From contig JACKAT010000003.1 of NCBI GenBank assembly GCA_020634935.1, positions 1-64,000 on the forward strand: a stretch of 64,000 nt of DNA, read 5' to 3'. The position numbers and the translations under genes are program-made. Shown here piece by piece: positions 8,923-16,820 of the stretch (the first letter of the stretch is position 1; every line of letters starts with the position of its first letter). The notes below the pieces were generated by a model. That model was not told the DNA's origin. It made no database searches and saw only the letters and a program-made list of their open reading frames with translations. This DNA comes from Anaerolineales bacterium. Lineage in GTDB: Bacteria > Chloroflexota > Anaerolineae > 4572-78 > J111.

Positions 8923-10716
8923 ATGGATTTTGTTAAAGTCTGTCCCCCATTTGAATATTTAGATCCCAAAGAACTCGAACTCATCGAGCAAACATTTCAA
9001 ATCCTCCACTTCCTGCCTGGCACGTACATCCTCCGGCAAGACGGTGCTTCGAGCCAATATTTTTATCTGATCCGCGAAGGCGTCGTTCGGTTTCTCCATC
9101 GGGGCGAGGAAGTTTCCACCGCCGGTGCGGGGGAGACGTTTGGTTATCCATCGATGCTGCTGAACTGCTCGCCGAGGCTCGACGCGGTCAGCGGCAGCGA
9201 TGTGGTTCTGTACGCCATCCCCAAAACCACCTTCAATCAATTAATTGACAATCAAGAGTTTGCTGAATTCTTTCTAAGAGACCTGAGCCAGCAGCTTCAC
9301 GAAACCTGGGAGGTGGATCCCCGAACACTGGGCAGTGAACTGGCCCGACCGGTTGAAACGCTGCTGCACCGACCACCAGCCGTGGTGCCGCCTCAGACAC
9401 CCATCCGCGAGGTGGCCCGGATGATGCGCGAGCAAGGCATCAGTTCGGTTTTGGTCGATGGGGAGGAGTTGGGCATTGTGACGATCAAGGCGCTGGTCAA
9501 TTACGTTTTAGCCGAAGGGCTTGGTCCAGAGACGCTGGTCGAGCAGATTATGGTCCGGCCGGTCAAATCGCTCCCGGCCGATACGCCGATCTACGCGGCC
9601 CTGCTGTTTATGATCGAGGAGCGCGTTGACCACCTACCCTTAATTCAGGACGAGCAAATTACGGGCATTGTGACCAATCACGATCTGCTGCGTTACCAGG
9701 CCAAAAGCCCGCTTTATTTGCTCCAACAGTTAGACCACGTCCAATCCGCCGAGGCCCATGTCAATTACAGTTCAGAAATTGTCCGCACGGTTCAGGCGCT
9801 TTTTAACGACGGCCTGCAGGTCGATCAGATCGGGCGCATTGTCGCCAGCCTCAACGATACGCTAATCAAACGGCTGCTCAAAATGACCGAAGCCGAACTC
9901 GGACCGCCGCCAACGCCTTACGCCTGGCTGGTCTTTGGCTCCGAGGGACGCATGGAGCAACTGTTGCTGACGGATCAGGACAACGCCCTGGTCTACCGTG
10001 ACGACACGCCTGAAGCCCGCACATATTTTGCCCATTTAGCGGAGTGTGTGGTAAATAAACTCGTACAAGCCGGCTTTCCACGATGTCCCGGCGGCTATAT
10101 GGCCACCAATTGGTGCTACCCACTGGCCCATTGGCAAACATTGTTTAACGAATGGATAACCAAACCCGAACCGCAGGCGCTCCTCGAATCCGCGATTTTC
10201 TTCGATTTTCGACCCGTTCACGGCACTCTCCCCCTCCACAGCCTCAACCAAATCATTGCCCAGGCCAAAAATCGACCGATTTTTTTAGCCCAGCTAGCCG
10301 GGAATGCCTTGAGTTTCACCCCACCCCTGGGCTTCTTTCGGGGCATCCGCGATGAAGACGGCCAGGTTGACCTCAAAAAAGGCGGCATTGCTCCCATTGT
10401 AGCTGTGGCGCGCATTTATGCTATCCAGATGAAGGTCAAAACCCGCTCCACCCTGGAGCGACTGGAGGCTGCTATCGAGGCCGGCCTGATTAACCGCGAA
10501 GACGCCACAGCGCTGGCCGAAGCCTTTCGCTACCTGCAATGGCTTCGGTTGCGCGAACAGTTTCACGAAATCAGCGAGGGCCGATCGCCGGACAACAAAA
10601 TTCAGCTCGACCATCTGCTGGGTCGAGAAAAACGCCGCCTACGCGAGGCGCTGCTCTATATCCGCGATACCCAGGACAGTGTAGCCCGCCGTTTCCGGAC
10701 GGATGTGTTAGGGTAA
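8923..10716 (+). CDS. cNMP-binding / CBS-pair / DUF294 nucleotidyltransferase-like protein
   Basis: A 597-residue cytoplasmic signalling protein. Domains in order: cyclic-nucleotide-binding fold (about 10-120, YILRQDGASSQYFYLIREG), a CBS pair (about 145-265, with ISSVLVDGEELGIVT and HLPLIQDEQITGIVTNHD), then a DUF294 nucleotidyltransferase-like domain (GSEGRMEQLLLTDQDNALVY, about 330) and its C-terminal helical domain. Established knowledge: this architecture (COG2905) occurs in many bacteria and the chemical activity is unproven. The ATG at 8923 is preferred over a GTG at 8914 because AAAGG overlaps the GTG but is well spaced from the ATG. Confidence 0.88.
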   Translation: MDFVKVCPPFEYLDPKELELIEQTFQILHFLPGTYILRQDGASSQYFYLIREGVVRFLHRGEEVSTAGAGETFGYPSMLLNCSPRLDAVSGSDVVLYAIPKTTFNQLIDNQEFAEFFLRDLSQQLHETWEVDPRTLGSELARPVETLLHRPPAVVPPQTPIREVARMMREQGISSVLVDGEELGIVTIKALVNYVLAEGLGPETLVEQIMVRPVKSLPADTPIYAALLFMIEERVDHLPLIQDEQITGIVTNHDLLRYQAKSPLYLLQQLDHVQSAEAHVNYSSEIVRTVQALFNDGLQVDQIGRIVASLNDTLIKRLLKMTEAELGPPPTPYAWLVFGSEGRMEQLLLTDQDNALVYRDDTPEARTYFAHLAECVVNKLVQAGFPRCPGGYMATNWCYPLAHWQTLFNEWITKPEPQALLESAIFFDFRPVHGTLPLHSLNQIIAQAKNRPIFLAQLAGNALSFTPPLGFFRGIRDEDGQVDLKKGGIAPIVAVARIYAIQMKVKTRSTLERLEAAIEAGLINREDATALAEAFRYLQWLRLREQFHEISEGRSPDNKIQLDHLLGREKRRLREALLYIRDTQDSVARRFRTDVLG

Positions 10717-10762
10717 TTTTGCTACATACTGAAAATTTGTGGTCACAAGTTGGTTCCAAAAA

Positions 10763-11626
10763 TCATTTGAGAATTATAGGTAGATACAATGTAACTGCCG
10801 GTCGCAGCAGTGAAACCTGATCATAGTAAACCTTATAGTCATAAGCCCCGTCTTTACCGCAGTTATTCCACAGATTTTCGCTCTCCAAAGTTATCACAAA
10901 GGCTTCTTCCGTAAACTTGTCTTCGGCGGCGATACTATACGCCGACAGATCGATTAGCTGATCAAGCCCACCGCCCTGAATTGAAAAGGTGTTGTAGTGA
11001 TTGTCGATAAAATCGGCTTCAAGGGTAAGGGTATACCATTCGCCGGCTGTAATAGGTTGGTTCATAAAAGTATGCCAACCGGCGATCCCCGGTGTGACTT
11101 CACGCCACACCTGCCAATTATCCTTATCCGATGAAAAGGGATTGGCTGCATATTGGATGCCGGCCGTTGAAGTTCTGAATTGACCGGAGGCTATCTGTCG
11201 TGTGTTTTGGAGTGAGAACTCTGGCCCGGTTTGCCCAGAATTTTCCGTAGCAAGCGCAATGTAAGCGTGAACTTGATAACGCCAAATATCCGTTTGATGG
11301 GTGTTTGGATAATTTTTGTACCCAATCAAATGGTTACTCTTCGTCGAGGAAGCCTGATTAGCCCAAACCAGCAAGCTGTGTGTCCCCTGATAGGCCACAT
11401 TGGTACTCCGAGCCACACTACCAACGCCGGAGCCGTAGCAACTGTTCCCACCGACAATTTCTTCGAACAACAGCCAATTCGTCTCGGTTTCAAAGTTGTC
11501 GGTGAATAGGGGGATAAATCTTGAGGATTGGGGGAGAGGGGTAGGCCGAGAGCAAGAAACGGGGATAAATGCTATATAACGACTTACAAAGAATGCCAAA
11601 ATTAGACCAAAAATGACATGCCTCAT
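10763..11626 (-). CDS. Secreted protein with C-terminal YLPIILK tail
   Basis: A 287-residue protein with an N-terminal hydrophobic export signal (VIFGLILAFFVSRYIAFIPV). A single globular region follows that looks beta-rich (FTDNFETETNWLLFEEIVGG, many aromatic and Asn residues, concanavalin-like in character). I do not recognise a catalytic family. It ends in VTLYLPIILK. Similar short YLPLIL(K/R) C-termini recur on exported proteins of Chloroflexota (recalled, not searched). It stands alone, between a DUF294 gene and an RNA ligase gene. Confidence 0.7.
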   Translation of the reverse strand: MRHVIFGLILAFFVSRYIAFIPVSCSRPTPLPQSSRFIPLFTDNFETETNWLLFEEIVGGNSCYGSGVGSVARSTNVAYQGTHSLLVWANQASSTKSNHLIGYKNYPNTHQTDIWRYQVHAYIALATENSGQTGPEFSLQNTRQIASGQFRTSTAGIQYAANPFSSDKDNWQVWREVTPGIAGWHTFMNQPITAGEWYTLTLEADFIDNHYNTFSIQGGGLDQLIDLSAYSIAAEDKFTEEAFVITLESENLWNNCGKDGAYDYKVYYDQVSLLRPAVTLYLPIILK

Positions 11627-11667
11627 ATTCCACCCAGCATTGATGGTTTACTTAGCCGCCCGACAGC

Positions 11668-12408
11668 TTAAAGGGCCGATTTTGGATACCAATTCCAAAC
11701 CGGGGCTTGACCGGATATTTCCGGCAGGAACAAACCGTCCACTTTATCCGGCCTGACATACTTCACCAAAAAATCGACAACGCGTCTCTTCTCCCCTTTT
11801 TGGCCGGTGGACCGATCCCGTTCTACTCGCCATACAGCCCCTTCAACTGGATCGATGGCCCCGTGAAAGCCGGAGACATTCAACTTATCCATCGCGGCCT
11901 CGATACTCAAAGCCCCGCCTCGATGTAGCAAAGCTGGCGTGACAAAATCACCGGCCAGCCGAGCCAGCAATTCATCATAAGGCAGGCGCTCATCTTCAAC
12001 CATCAAATCGAACACCACAAACGGCTCGTGCGGCAGTTGATAGCGGGTTCCGTGGGCTTGCATGAGCCATTCCCCCACCAGGCGCTCGCCGTCGCGTAAG
12101 ACCGCCATAAACCGTTCATAATTTTCATAAGCCCAGTTGTGAAAATGGCGATGCTGTTCATGCGGCGATGAAGCCGCCGTCCAACCGGCTCGGCCCAACG
12201 GGTATATGGTCTGGCCTATTCGAGCCACCCCCACATTCGAGCCATCTAGCTTTTCCTGAACAATCACTTCATCATTTTTGTCACGCGTTTTAACGGTGGC
12301 AATCCGGGCTTGGCCCTCGTGACAGGAGTGATCGCCGGGACCCATCCGGCTGCCGGGTAAATGCGGGATATGGCCGTAATTTTTTCTTCCTAAGGGCTTC
12401 TGTGTCAT
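11668..12408 (-). CDS. RNA ligase domain protein
   Basis: A 246-residue protein with the covalent nucleotidyltransferase motif I, VQEKLDGSN (Lys is the predicted AMP-accepting residue, about residue 52). Later blocks resemble motif III/IIIa (GEWLMQAHGTRY and FVVFDLMVEDERLPYDELL), motif IV (EGAVWRVER) and motif V (VDFLVKYVRPDK). This fits the PF09414 RNA ligase family. Partner genes of known RNA-repair systems (Pnkp, Hen1, RtcB) are not seen next to it. The ATG at 12408 is preferred; an in-frame TTG 72 bp upstream would add residues with no family resemblance. Confidence 0.75.
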   Translation of the reverse strand: MTQKPLGRKNYGHIPHLPGSRMGPGDHSCHEGQARIATVKTRDKNDEVIVQEKLDGSNVGVARIGQTIYPLGRAGWTAASSPHEQHRHFHNWAYENYERFMAVLRDGERLVGEWLMQAHGTRYQLPHEPFVVFDLMVEDERLPYDELLARLAGDFVTPALLHRGGALSIEAAMDKLNVSGFHGAIDPVEGAVWRVERDRSTGQKGEKRRVVDFLVKYVRPDKVDGLFLPEISGQAPVWNWYPKSAL

Positions 12409-12544
12409 GTTACATCTAACCGTATAAACCTCTTCGAGGCTAGCATAGCTTGCTCTCGCGACAGTTACAAGTATACTCAATTATTCAAATTATGGCAGAG
12501 TAGACTAACAAAGTTCCAGGGGATTATCTTTTGCTAACTGCTAA

Positions 12545-12713
12545 TTTCAAACGTAACGGAGCGACAAAGCTGGCTTTGTCATTCACGGTCAGGTCAAAGT
12601 AAACTTTGACGCTCCAGACCTTTATTTTCAAACGTAACAGAGCGACAAAGCTGGCTTTGTCATTCACGGTCGGGTCAAAGTAAACTTTGACGCTCCAGAC
12701 CTTTATTTTCAAA
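12545..12713 (+). repeat. Two tandem 81-bp copies of a three-stem hairpin repeat
   Basis: Two near-identical 81-bp units start at 12545 and 12626, followed by a partial third start (TTTTCAAA). Each unit has an outer stem (GGAGCG with CGCTCC; the first base is A in copy 2) enclosing two hairpins: GACAAAG-CTGG-CTTTGTC and GTCAAAG-TAAA-CTTTGAC. A diverged third copy lies at 51574-51638. The second unit abuts the ribosome-binding site of the gene at 12723. Confidence 0.8.
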
Positions 12714-12722
12714 GGAGCCACT

Positions 12723-13013
12723 ATGGACGCCAGCCCAAAATCTATAGAAGTTCGTAACAACACCGAAGCCAGCCAATACGAGGTCAATGTGGATGGGTAT
12801 CTGGCCAAAATTGAATATATTCTGCGCGATGACCGGATTATTTTCGTCCATACCGAAGTTCCTGACGAATTAGGCGGCCAGGGGATTGCCAGTAAAATGG
12901 CCCACTATGCTCTGGAAGATGTCAAGGCCCAGGGCTATAAGGTTGTTCCCCGCTGCCCGTTTGTGAGGGGCTACATCGAGCGACATCCGGAGTACCAAGC
13001 GCTGGTGCAATAG
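12723..13013 (+). CDS. Small GNAT-type N-acetyltransferase (YjdJ-like)
   Basis: A 96-residue protein of the short COG2388 acetyltransferase-like group. The core GGQGIASKMAHYALEDVKAQG matches the acetyl-CoA-binding loop, followed by VVPRCPFVRGYIERHPEY, which is characteristic of the family. The ATG at 12723 has AAAGGAG immediately upstream at good spacing. A longer TTG start at 12687 would read through the repeat and is rejected. The next gene follows after 20 bp, so the two probably form an operon. Substrate unknown. Confidence 0.85.
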   Translation: MDASPKSIEVRNNTEASQYEVNVDGYLAKIEYILRDDRIIFVHTEVPDELGGQGIASKMAHYALEDVKAQGYKVVPRCPFVRGYIERHPEYQALVQ

Positions 13014-13033
13014 GGCAAAAGGAAAGAGGTCTT

Positions 13034-13321
13034 ATGATTGAACTTTATCGACCTGTTCACTGTCGAGAATGCGCCGATATCGAAGCGGCGCTCAAAGAAA
13101 TGGTCCTGGCCCACCGGATCATCATGGTGGCGGATGGGCAGCAGCCCGACGCCCTACCGGCCGCAACGCCCCTGCCGGCTATCAAGGACGAGGGGCAGAT
13201 CTTTACCGGCTGCACTGAAATCAAGGCTCACCTCAAAGAACTAGAACGTATCGCCTTCGAATGGCGGAAGTACCAATCAGATTCGTGCTATACAAATGAG
13301 GCCAATGATTTTTGTTCGTAA
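13034..13321 (+). CDS. Glutaredoxin/thioredoxin-fold small protein
   Basis: A 95-residue protein beginning MIELYRPVHCRECADIEAAL, a glutaredoxin-like first strand, CxxC pair (residues 10-13) and helix. A later LPAIKDEG fits a cis-proline strand, and FTGCTEIKAHLKEL fits the last helix. The C-terminal 20 residues (WRKYQSDSCYTNE...) are not part of the fold. Ribosome-binding site GAAAGAGG precedes the ATG. Likely co-transcribed with the GNAT gene. Redox activity is an inference from the fold and the CxxC. Confidence 0.65.
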   Translation: MIELYRPVHCRECADIEAALKEMVLAHRIIMVADGQQPDALPAATPLPAIKDEGQIFTGCTEIKAHLKELERIAFEWRKYQSDSCYTNEANDFCS

Positions 13322-13997
13322 GGGGAAGAGTTTCACCGTCCAAACCACAGTGAACAAACAGCGGGTAGTCAAATTTTTATAACTGTGGGTTTAAAGTTAC
13401 AATGAGGGCATAACTGAGTCTAAGGTTTGGCTTACCGAGGAAATAGATCGGCGGGGATGATCGCATAATGAACAAGCTCGCCGCGCTAACGCGCCACAAG
13501 CTGCAGCGCCTGACATCCTATCAAATATGCGCAACGCAGGTTGTGACTTCTGTATAAAAATTGACGGCGACCTCAGTTTATCGCCCGTTCTGGTTATGGC
13601 CAAGCCCAGAATAGTGTCCCCACAAGACACTGACGTTAATAGCCCAATTCAAAAGTTACTCCATATTGCCAAACAGTTACCAGAATACGAACAAGAGGAA
13701 TTGCAATAAGCGAGATTGCAATTCCAGTAAAAGAAATGAAATTGCCGTCGATTCAGGTGTAAATTATGAAAAAGCTCTACCCCAAACATGGCGAGCCTTT
13801 GAGGTATTTAAACGGGTAGCTTAATTTGTGCTATGTTTTTGATAGAACTAGAGAGGGTGTTCATTAAGTTATTACGGTCAAAATACCGTAATCGCTTACG
13901 TTTTTTGGTAGCCGGGTTGCCAAGTAATTTGGCCGAGGAGATAAAAAATAGAGAGAGTAAGCCAATTTGGCGATGATTAACCAAAGGAGGAGTAATC
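13322..13997. other. 676-bp stretch without a convincing gene
   Basis: The only suggestive piece is a 37-codon frame on the plus strand (ATG 13596 to TAA 13709). It ends KLLHIAKQLPEYEQEELQ and resembles the start or end of small antitoxin-like proteins, but it lacks a ribosome-binding site and is probably a remnant. A short hairpin, ATTACGGT-N6-ACCGTAAT, lies at 13871-13892. Otherwise nothing is visible. Confidence 0.4.
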
Positions 13998-14225
13998 ATG
14001 TGGATCGAAGTAAATGAATATTCTATTAATCTCAACAAGATAAATGTCCTATCAAGCTATTCTAAGTATGGTGATTATCAACATAATCGCGATAAGATTT
14101 GTTACTATGTCTATGTTCTGCTTGATGGCGGAAGAATAGATATAGAATTCGAGACAGAAGAACAGTGCCGAGCGGAGATTGATAGAATAAAGGAGATAGC
14201 GAGTAAAGCCTTGGTTGAGAAGTAA
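13998..14225 (+). CDS. Small hypothetical protein
   Basis: A 75-residue protein with a strong ribosome-binding site (AAAGGAGG, 8 nt before the ATG). The sequence alternates beta-like and charged segments (YYVYVLLDGGRIDIEFETEEQCRAEIDRIKEIASKAL). This resembles the small strand-strand-helix proteins often annotated as hypothetical near toxin-antitoxin modules. AT-rich relative to neighbours, suggesting acquisition. No function can be assigned. Confidence 0.6.
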   Translation: MWIEVNEYSINLNKINVLSSYSKYGDYQHNRDKICYYVYVLLDGGRIDIEFETEEQCRAEIDRIKEIASKALVEK

Positions 14226-14327
14226 TAAATACCACCAACTGCACGGTGTTTATCCTCAAGGGAGCCGGTCTGTACATCTTTTGTAGTGAGGTCTACCCCT
14301 AGACCACTATCCTATAGATTTTTATCT

Positions 14328-14364
14328 ACACCCCCTGTTACTAAAGATAATTAACAGGGGGTGT
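14328..14364 (+). terminator. Hairpin terminator downstream of the 75-aa gene
   Basis: A perfect 13-bp stem, ACACCCCCTGTTA / TAACAGGGGGTGT, with an 11-nt loop, followed by ATTATT. About 100 bp after the stop at 14225. Confidence 0.6.
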
Positions 14365-14405
14365 ATTATTCCCGATCGATCAACCTGACGTTAGACCAGG
14401 AGTTT

Positions 14406-14540
14406 ATGCGCCGCAACTATGATCTGGTCGTCCATCTCAACGATAATGAACGCATTGACCGGTCCGCTGTGTTGGCCTCGATCATCCCGGCTCGCAGCGC
14501 GACCAGTATCAGTGTGCGAGACAGTTTAGCCTACGCTTAA
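14406..14540 (+). pseudogene. Gene fragment of unknown family
   Basis: A 44-codon frame (MRRNYDLVVHLNDNERIDR then SAVLASIIPARSATSISVRD) looks like genuine protein sequence and stays open upstream to about 14360. It lacks a ribosome-binding site and is far too short for a domain. Most likely the 3' remnant of a decayed gene. Parent family not recognised. Confidence 0.4.
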
Positions 14541-14557
14541 AGCGTGCCAAAAAACCA

Positions 14558-14594
14558 GGTGACAGTCATTTGTTGTCGATAAGTGACTGTCACC
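14558..14594. repeat. GGTGACAGTCA hairpin, copy 1 of 3
   Basis: GGTGACAGTCATT (14558-14570) pairs with AAGTGACTGTCACC (14581-14594). The same arms recur at 42105-42184 and 55549-55579. An AACTGCCTAACTC sequence at 14685-14697 resembles the right end of the 42-kb element. Confidence 0.7.
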
Positions 14595-14734
14595 AATGTG
14601 AATTAGGGGGATTTATAGCACAAATGGCTAATTTGTGCCTCAAACTTGCTCCGAAACAGGAACAATTTAGCAAATTGTTCTATGAACTGCCTAACTCCTG
14701 TTGAAATTGCCCCTTCACGTCGCCGGTAGCAGCT

Positions 14735-15215
14735 ATACAACACATCAAAACGTCGTTACCGGCGTCGGTAATTCCGATTCGATGTCGTCATGACCCATTA
14801 CCGCCCGATGCAACACCTGCTCAATACGTCAAAACGTCATTACCCGTGTCGGTAATCCCGATTCGACATCGTCATGACCTATTACCGCCCGATGCAACAC
14901 CTGCTCAACACATCAAAACGTCGTTACCCGTGTCGGTAATCCCGATTCGACATCGTCATCACCCATTTCAGTCTGGCGCAGCACCTTCTTAATACGTCAA
15001 AACGTCGTTACCGGCGTCGGTAATGGCGATTCGACATCGTCATTGGCTGTTGCAGCCTGACGCAACCCCTGCTCAACACGTCAAAACGTCATTACCCTTG
15101 TCGGTAATGGCGATTCGACGTTGTCATTGACTGTTGCAGCCTGATGCAACCCCTTCTTACCTATCAAGACGCTGTCAACGGCCTCGTGAGTTTCATTTCG
15201 ACGTCGCTTTGGCCT
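14735..15215. repeat. 84-bp imperfect tandem repeat, about 5.5 units
   Basis: TCAAAACGTC recurs at 14745, 14829, 14913, 14997 and 15081, each exactly 84 bp apart, with a degenerate sixth unit near 15164. Each unit holds a TTACC-N6-GGTAA hairpin, then ATTCGACATCGTCAT and GATGCAACACCTGCTC-like blocks. The whole unit is conserved, so there is no repeat/spacer pattern, and no long frame crosses it. It fills most of a 1.1-kb gene-free stretch (14226-15386). Confidence 0.85.
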
Positions 15216-15243
15216 GCTATACGTATCCCAACTACGGTTCGCC

Positions 15244-15272
15244 TTGTAAATCCTGTTTGATTTGTCTAAAAT
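15244..15272 (+). promoter_or_regulatory. Putative promoter for the inositol-phosphatase-like gene
   Basis: TTGTAA (15244-15249), 17-bp spacer, TAAAAT (15267-15272), about 110 bp before the ATG at 15387, just after the tandem array ends. Confidence 0.45.
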
Positions 15273-15386
15273 ACCTTTTTGAGCGCCATTTGCCCAAGCC
15301 GCATTCTTGCGAAAATGACAACAGCCCTATAGACTAGAAGCGCACGACCCAAATTGCATCGATAAGAAAAAATAAGGAAACGCACC

Positions 15387-16190
15387 ATGTCGCTGACCGA
15401 TTTAGACCACCTCTCTCTACGCCTCTTGGACATCGCCGCGCAGGCCGCCTTTAAGGTTGAAGGGTTGCTGCGGGAAGGCTTTGCCGCAAACGTGGCCACG
15501 CATGAAAAAGCCAACCGGCACGATTTAGTCACCGAATATGATCACCGCTCGGAAGAGACGATTATCAATTTTATTCTAAAACAATACCCTGACTCTCGGC
15601 TTCTAGGGGAAGAGGGCGGTCATCGCGGCGATGGGGCTGTACAGTGGTTTGTCGATCCCATTGATGGGACGATGAACTTTGCCAGCGGTATTCCCTTTTT
15701 CAATGTCTCGATTGCCGCCGCGCTCAACGGCCAGATGCTGGCCGGTGTGGTTTACGATCCGGTTCGGCGGGAAATGTTTTCGGCTTCAACGGCGGGAGCG
15801 TTTCTCAATGCGGAGCCTATTCGCGCCATTGGCCATCCCACAGAAGCGGAAGCCTTGCTGCTAACCGACTTTCCGTATGCCGACCAGGCCATTACGGCTG
15901 ATGACTATGGCCTATTTGCCGATATGGTCCGGCGATTTCGCTCTGTCCGGCGGATCGGCTCGGCGGCGCTGGAACTGGCCTACGTCGCCTGCGGTCGGGC
16001 CGACGCCGCTTTTCTGGGCCTGGGCAGCGCCTGGGATGTCGCCGCCGGCATGATGCTGATCGAACAGGCCGGCGGCCACTATCTCCCCATTGAACGACTG
16101 GCCACCGGCATGTGGCCGCCCTCTCGGTGTGTGGCTACGTGCGCCGGTTTTGAGATCGAACAGTCGTTGTTAAAAACGTTGGTTGGTTAG
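15387..16190 (+). CDS. Inositol monophosphatase family protein
   Basis: A 267-residue Mg-dependent phosphatase. The metal site is intact: GEEGG (E75-E76), WFVDPIDGTMNF (D90 and D93) and WDVAAGMMLIEQAGG (Asp near 216). The length is typical of the family, which acts on myo-inositol 1-phosphate or related sugar phosphates, or on 3'-phosphoadenosine phosphates. The sequence does not fix the substrate. It precedes a truncated-haemoglobin gene by 96 bp. AAGGAAA lies upstream of the ATG. Confidence 0.88.
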   Translation: MSLTDLDHLSLRLLDIAAQAAFKVEGLLREGFAANVATHEKANRHDLVTEYDHRSEETIINFILKQYPDSRLLGEEGGHRGDGAVQWFVDPIDGTMNFASGIPFFNVSIAAALNGQMLAGVVYDPVRREMFSASTAGAFLNAEPIRAIGHPTEAEALLLTDFPYADQAITADDYGLFADMVRRFRSVRRIGSAALELAYVACGRADAAFLGLGSAWDVAAGMMLIEQAGGHYLPIERLATGMWPPSRCVATCAGFEIEQSLLKTLVG

Positions 16191-16286
16191 TTAGCGGGGT
16201 GGATTTCAGCCAACTATCTATGCAACCAACTAGCTGTTGTCCATCTACGCAACCATCTAACCATTCATCTATTTTCAAAGGAAATT

Positions 16287-16712
16287 ATGACTCGACAAAT
16301 ATATGTACCTCCCCCACCTCAAGTTGATCCCCCTAGCCGCGAGGTTTACAGATTGATGGGGCAGGCCAATATCTTCCAGATGATTGAGGATTTTTATTTA
16401 GAGCTTGAGCAGTCGTCTATCCGCCATCTTTTTCCCGATGATATGGTGGCGGCCTCCAAAAGATCGGCGGCCTTTTTTGTGGGAGTGCTTGGCGGCCCGC
16501 CTTTGTACCAACAGCTTTACGGCCCACCGATGATGCGCGCCCGGCATCTACCATTCGTCATCGACGAACCAGCTCGCCAGGAATGGCTGGCCTGTTTTGA
16601 GCGAGTGCTGGAGCAGGCCGTTGAGAAATACCATTTTCCCGAGGCGCATTTGGCCGGGTTTCGCCAGTTTCTCATCGGTTTTTCGGGTTGGATGGTGAAT
16701 ACAGCTGCTTAG
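16287..16712 (+). CDS. Truncated haemoglobin (globin)-like protein
   Basis: A 141-residue protein with the 2-on-2 globin layout. An N-terminal extension (IYVPPPPQVDPPSREVYRLMG) leads into helix B/E-like FFVGVLGGPPLYQQLYGPPMM. Then comes RARHLPFVIDEPARQEWL, in which the His is the expected proximal haem ligand and the following block is typical of group II truncated haemoglobins. Role probably oxygen or nitric oxide handling (family knowledge). AAAGGAAATT lies before the ATG. Confidence 0.8.
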   Translation: MTRQIYVPPPPQVDPPSREVYRLMGQANIFQMIEDFYLELEQSSIRHLFPDDMVAASKRSAAFFVGVLGGPPLYQQLYGPPMMRARHLPFVIDEPARQEWLACFERVLEQAVEKYHFPEAHLAGFRQFLIGFSGWMVNTAA

Positions 16713-16746
16713 GTTGTGGACAGCGCCTTGATTTCCTAGCCGTAGG

Positions 16747-16774
16747 TTGATTTATCCGGGGTTAGCCCTAAAAT
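16747..16774 (+). promoter_or_regulatory. Putative promoter of the pentapeptide gene
   Basis: TTGATT (16747-16752), 16-bp spacer, TAAAAT (16769-16774), with the ATG at 16821. Confidence 0.45.
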
Positions 16775-16820
16775 AGAAAGTACGGGGAACCGGCATTTTG
16801 TACTTGAAAAAGAAACCGCT

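Noticed and set aside
13397..13630. Minus-strand 77-codon frame
   Set aside because: No ribosome-binding site, Cys/Arg-rich composition of a random GC frame, and it overlaps a more plausible plus-strand remnant.
14735..15215. CRISPR array
   Set aside because: The full 84-bp unit is conserved; there are no constant repeats with unique spacers and no cas genes in the window.
15134..15337. 67-codon frame across the end of the tandem array
   Set aside because: Overlaps repeats and the promoter of the next gene, has no ribosome-binding site, and composition is not protein-like.
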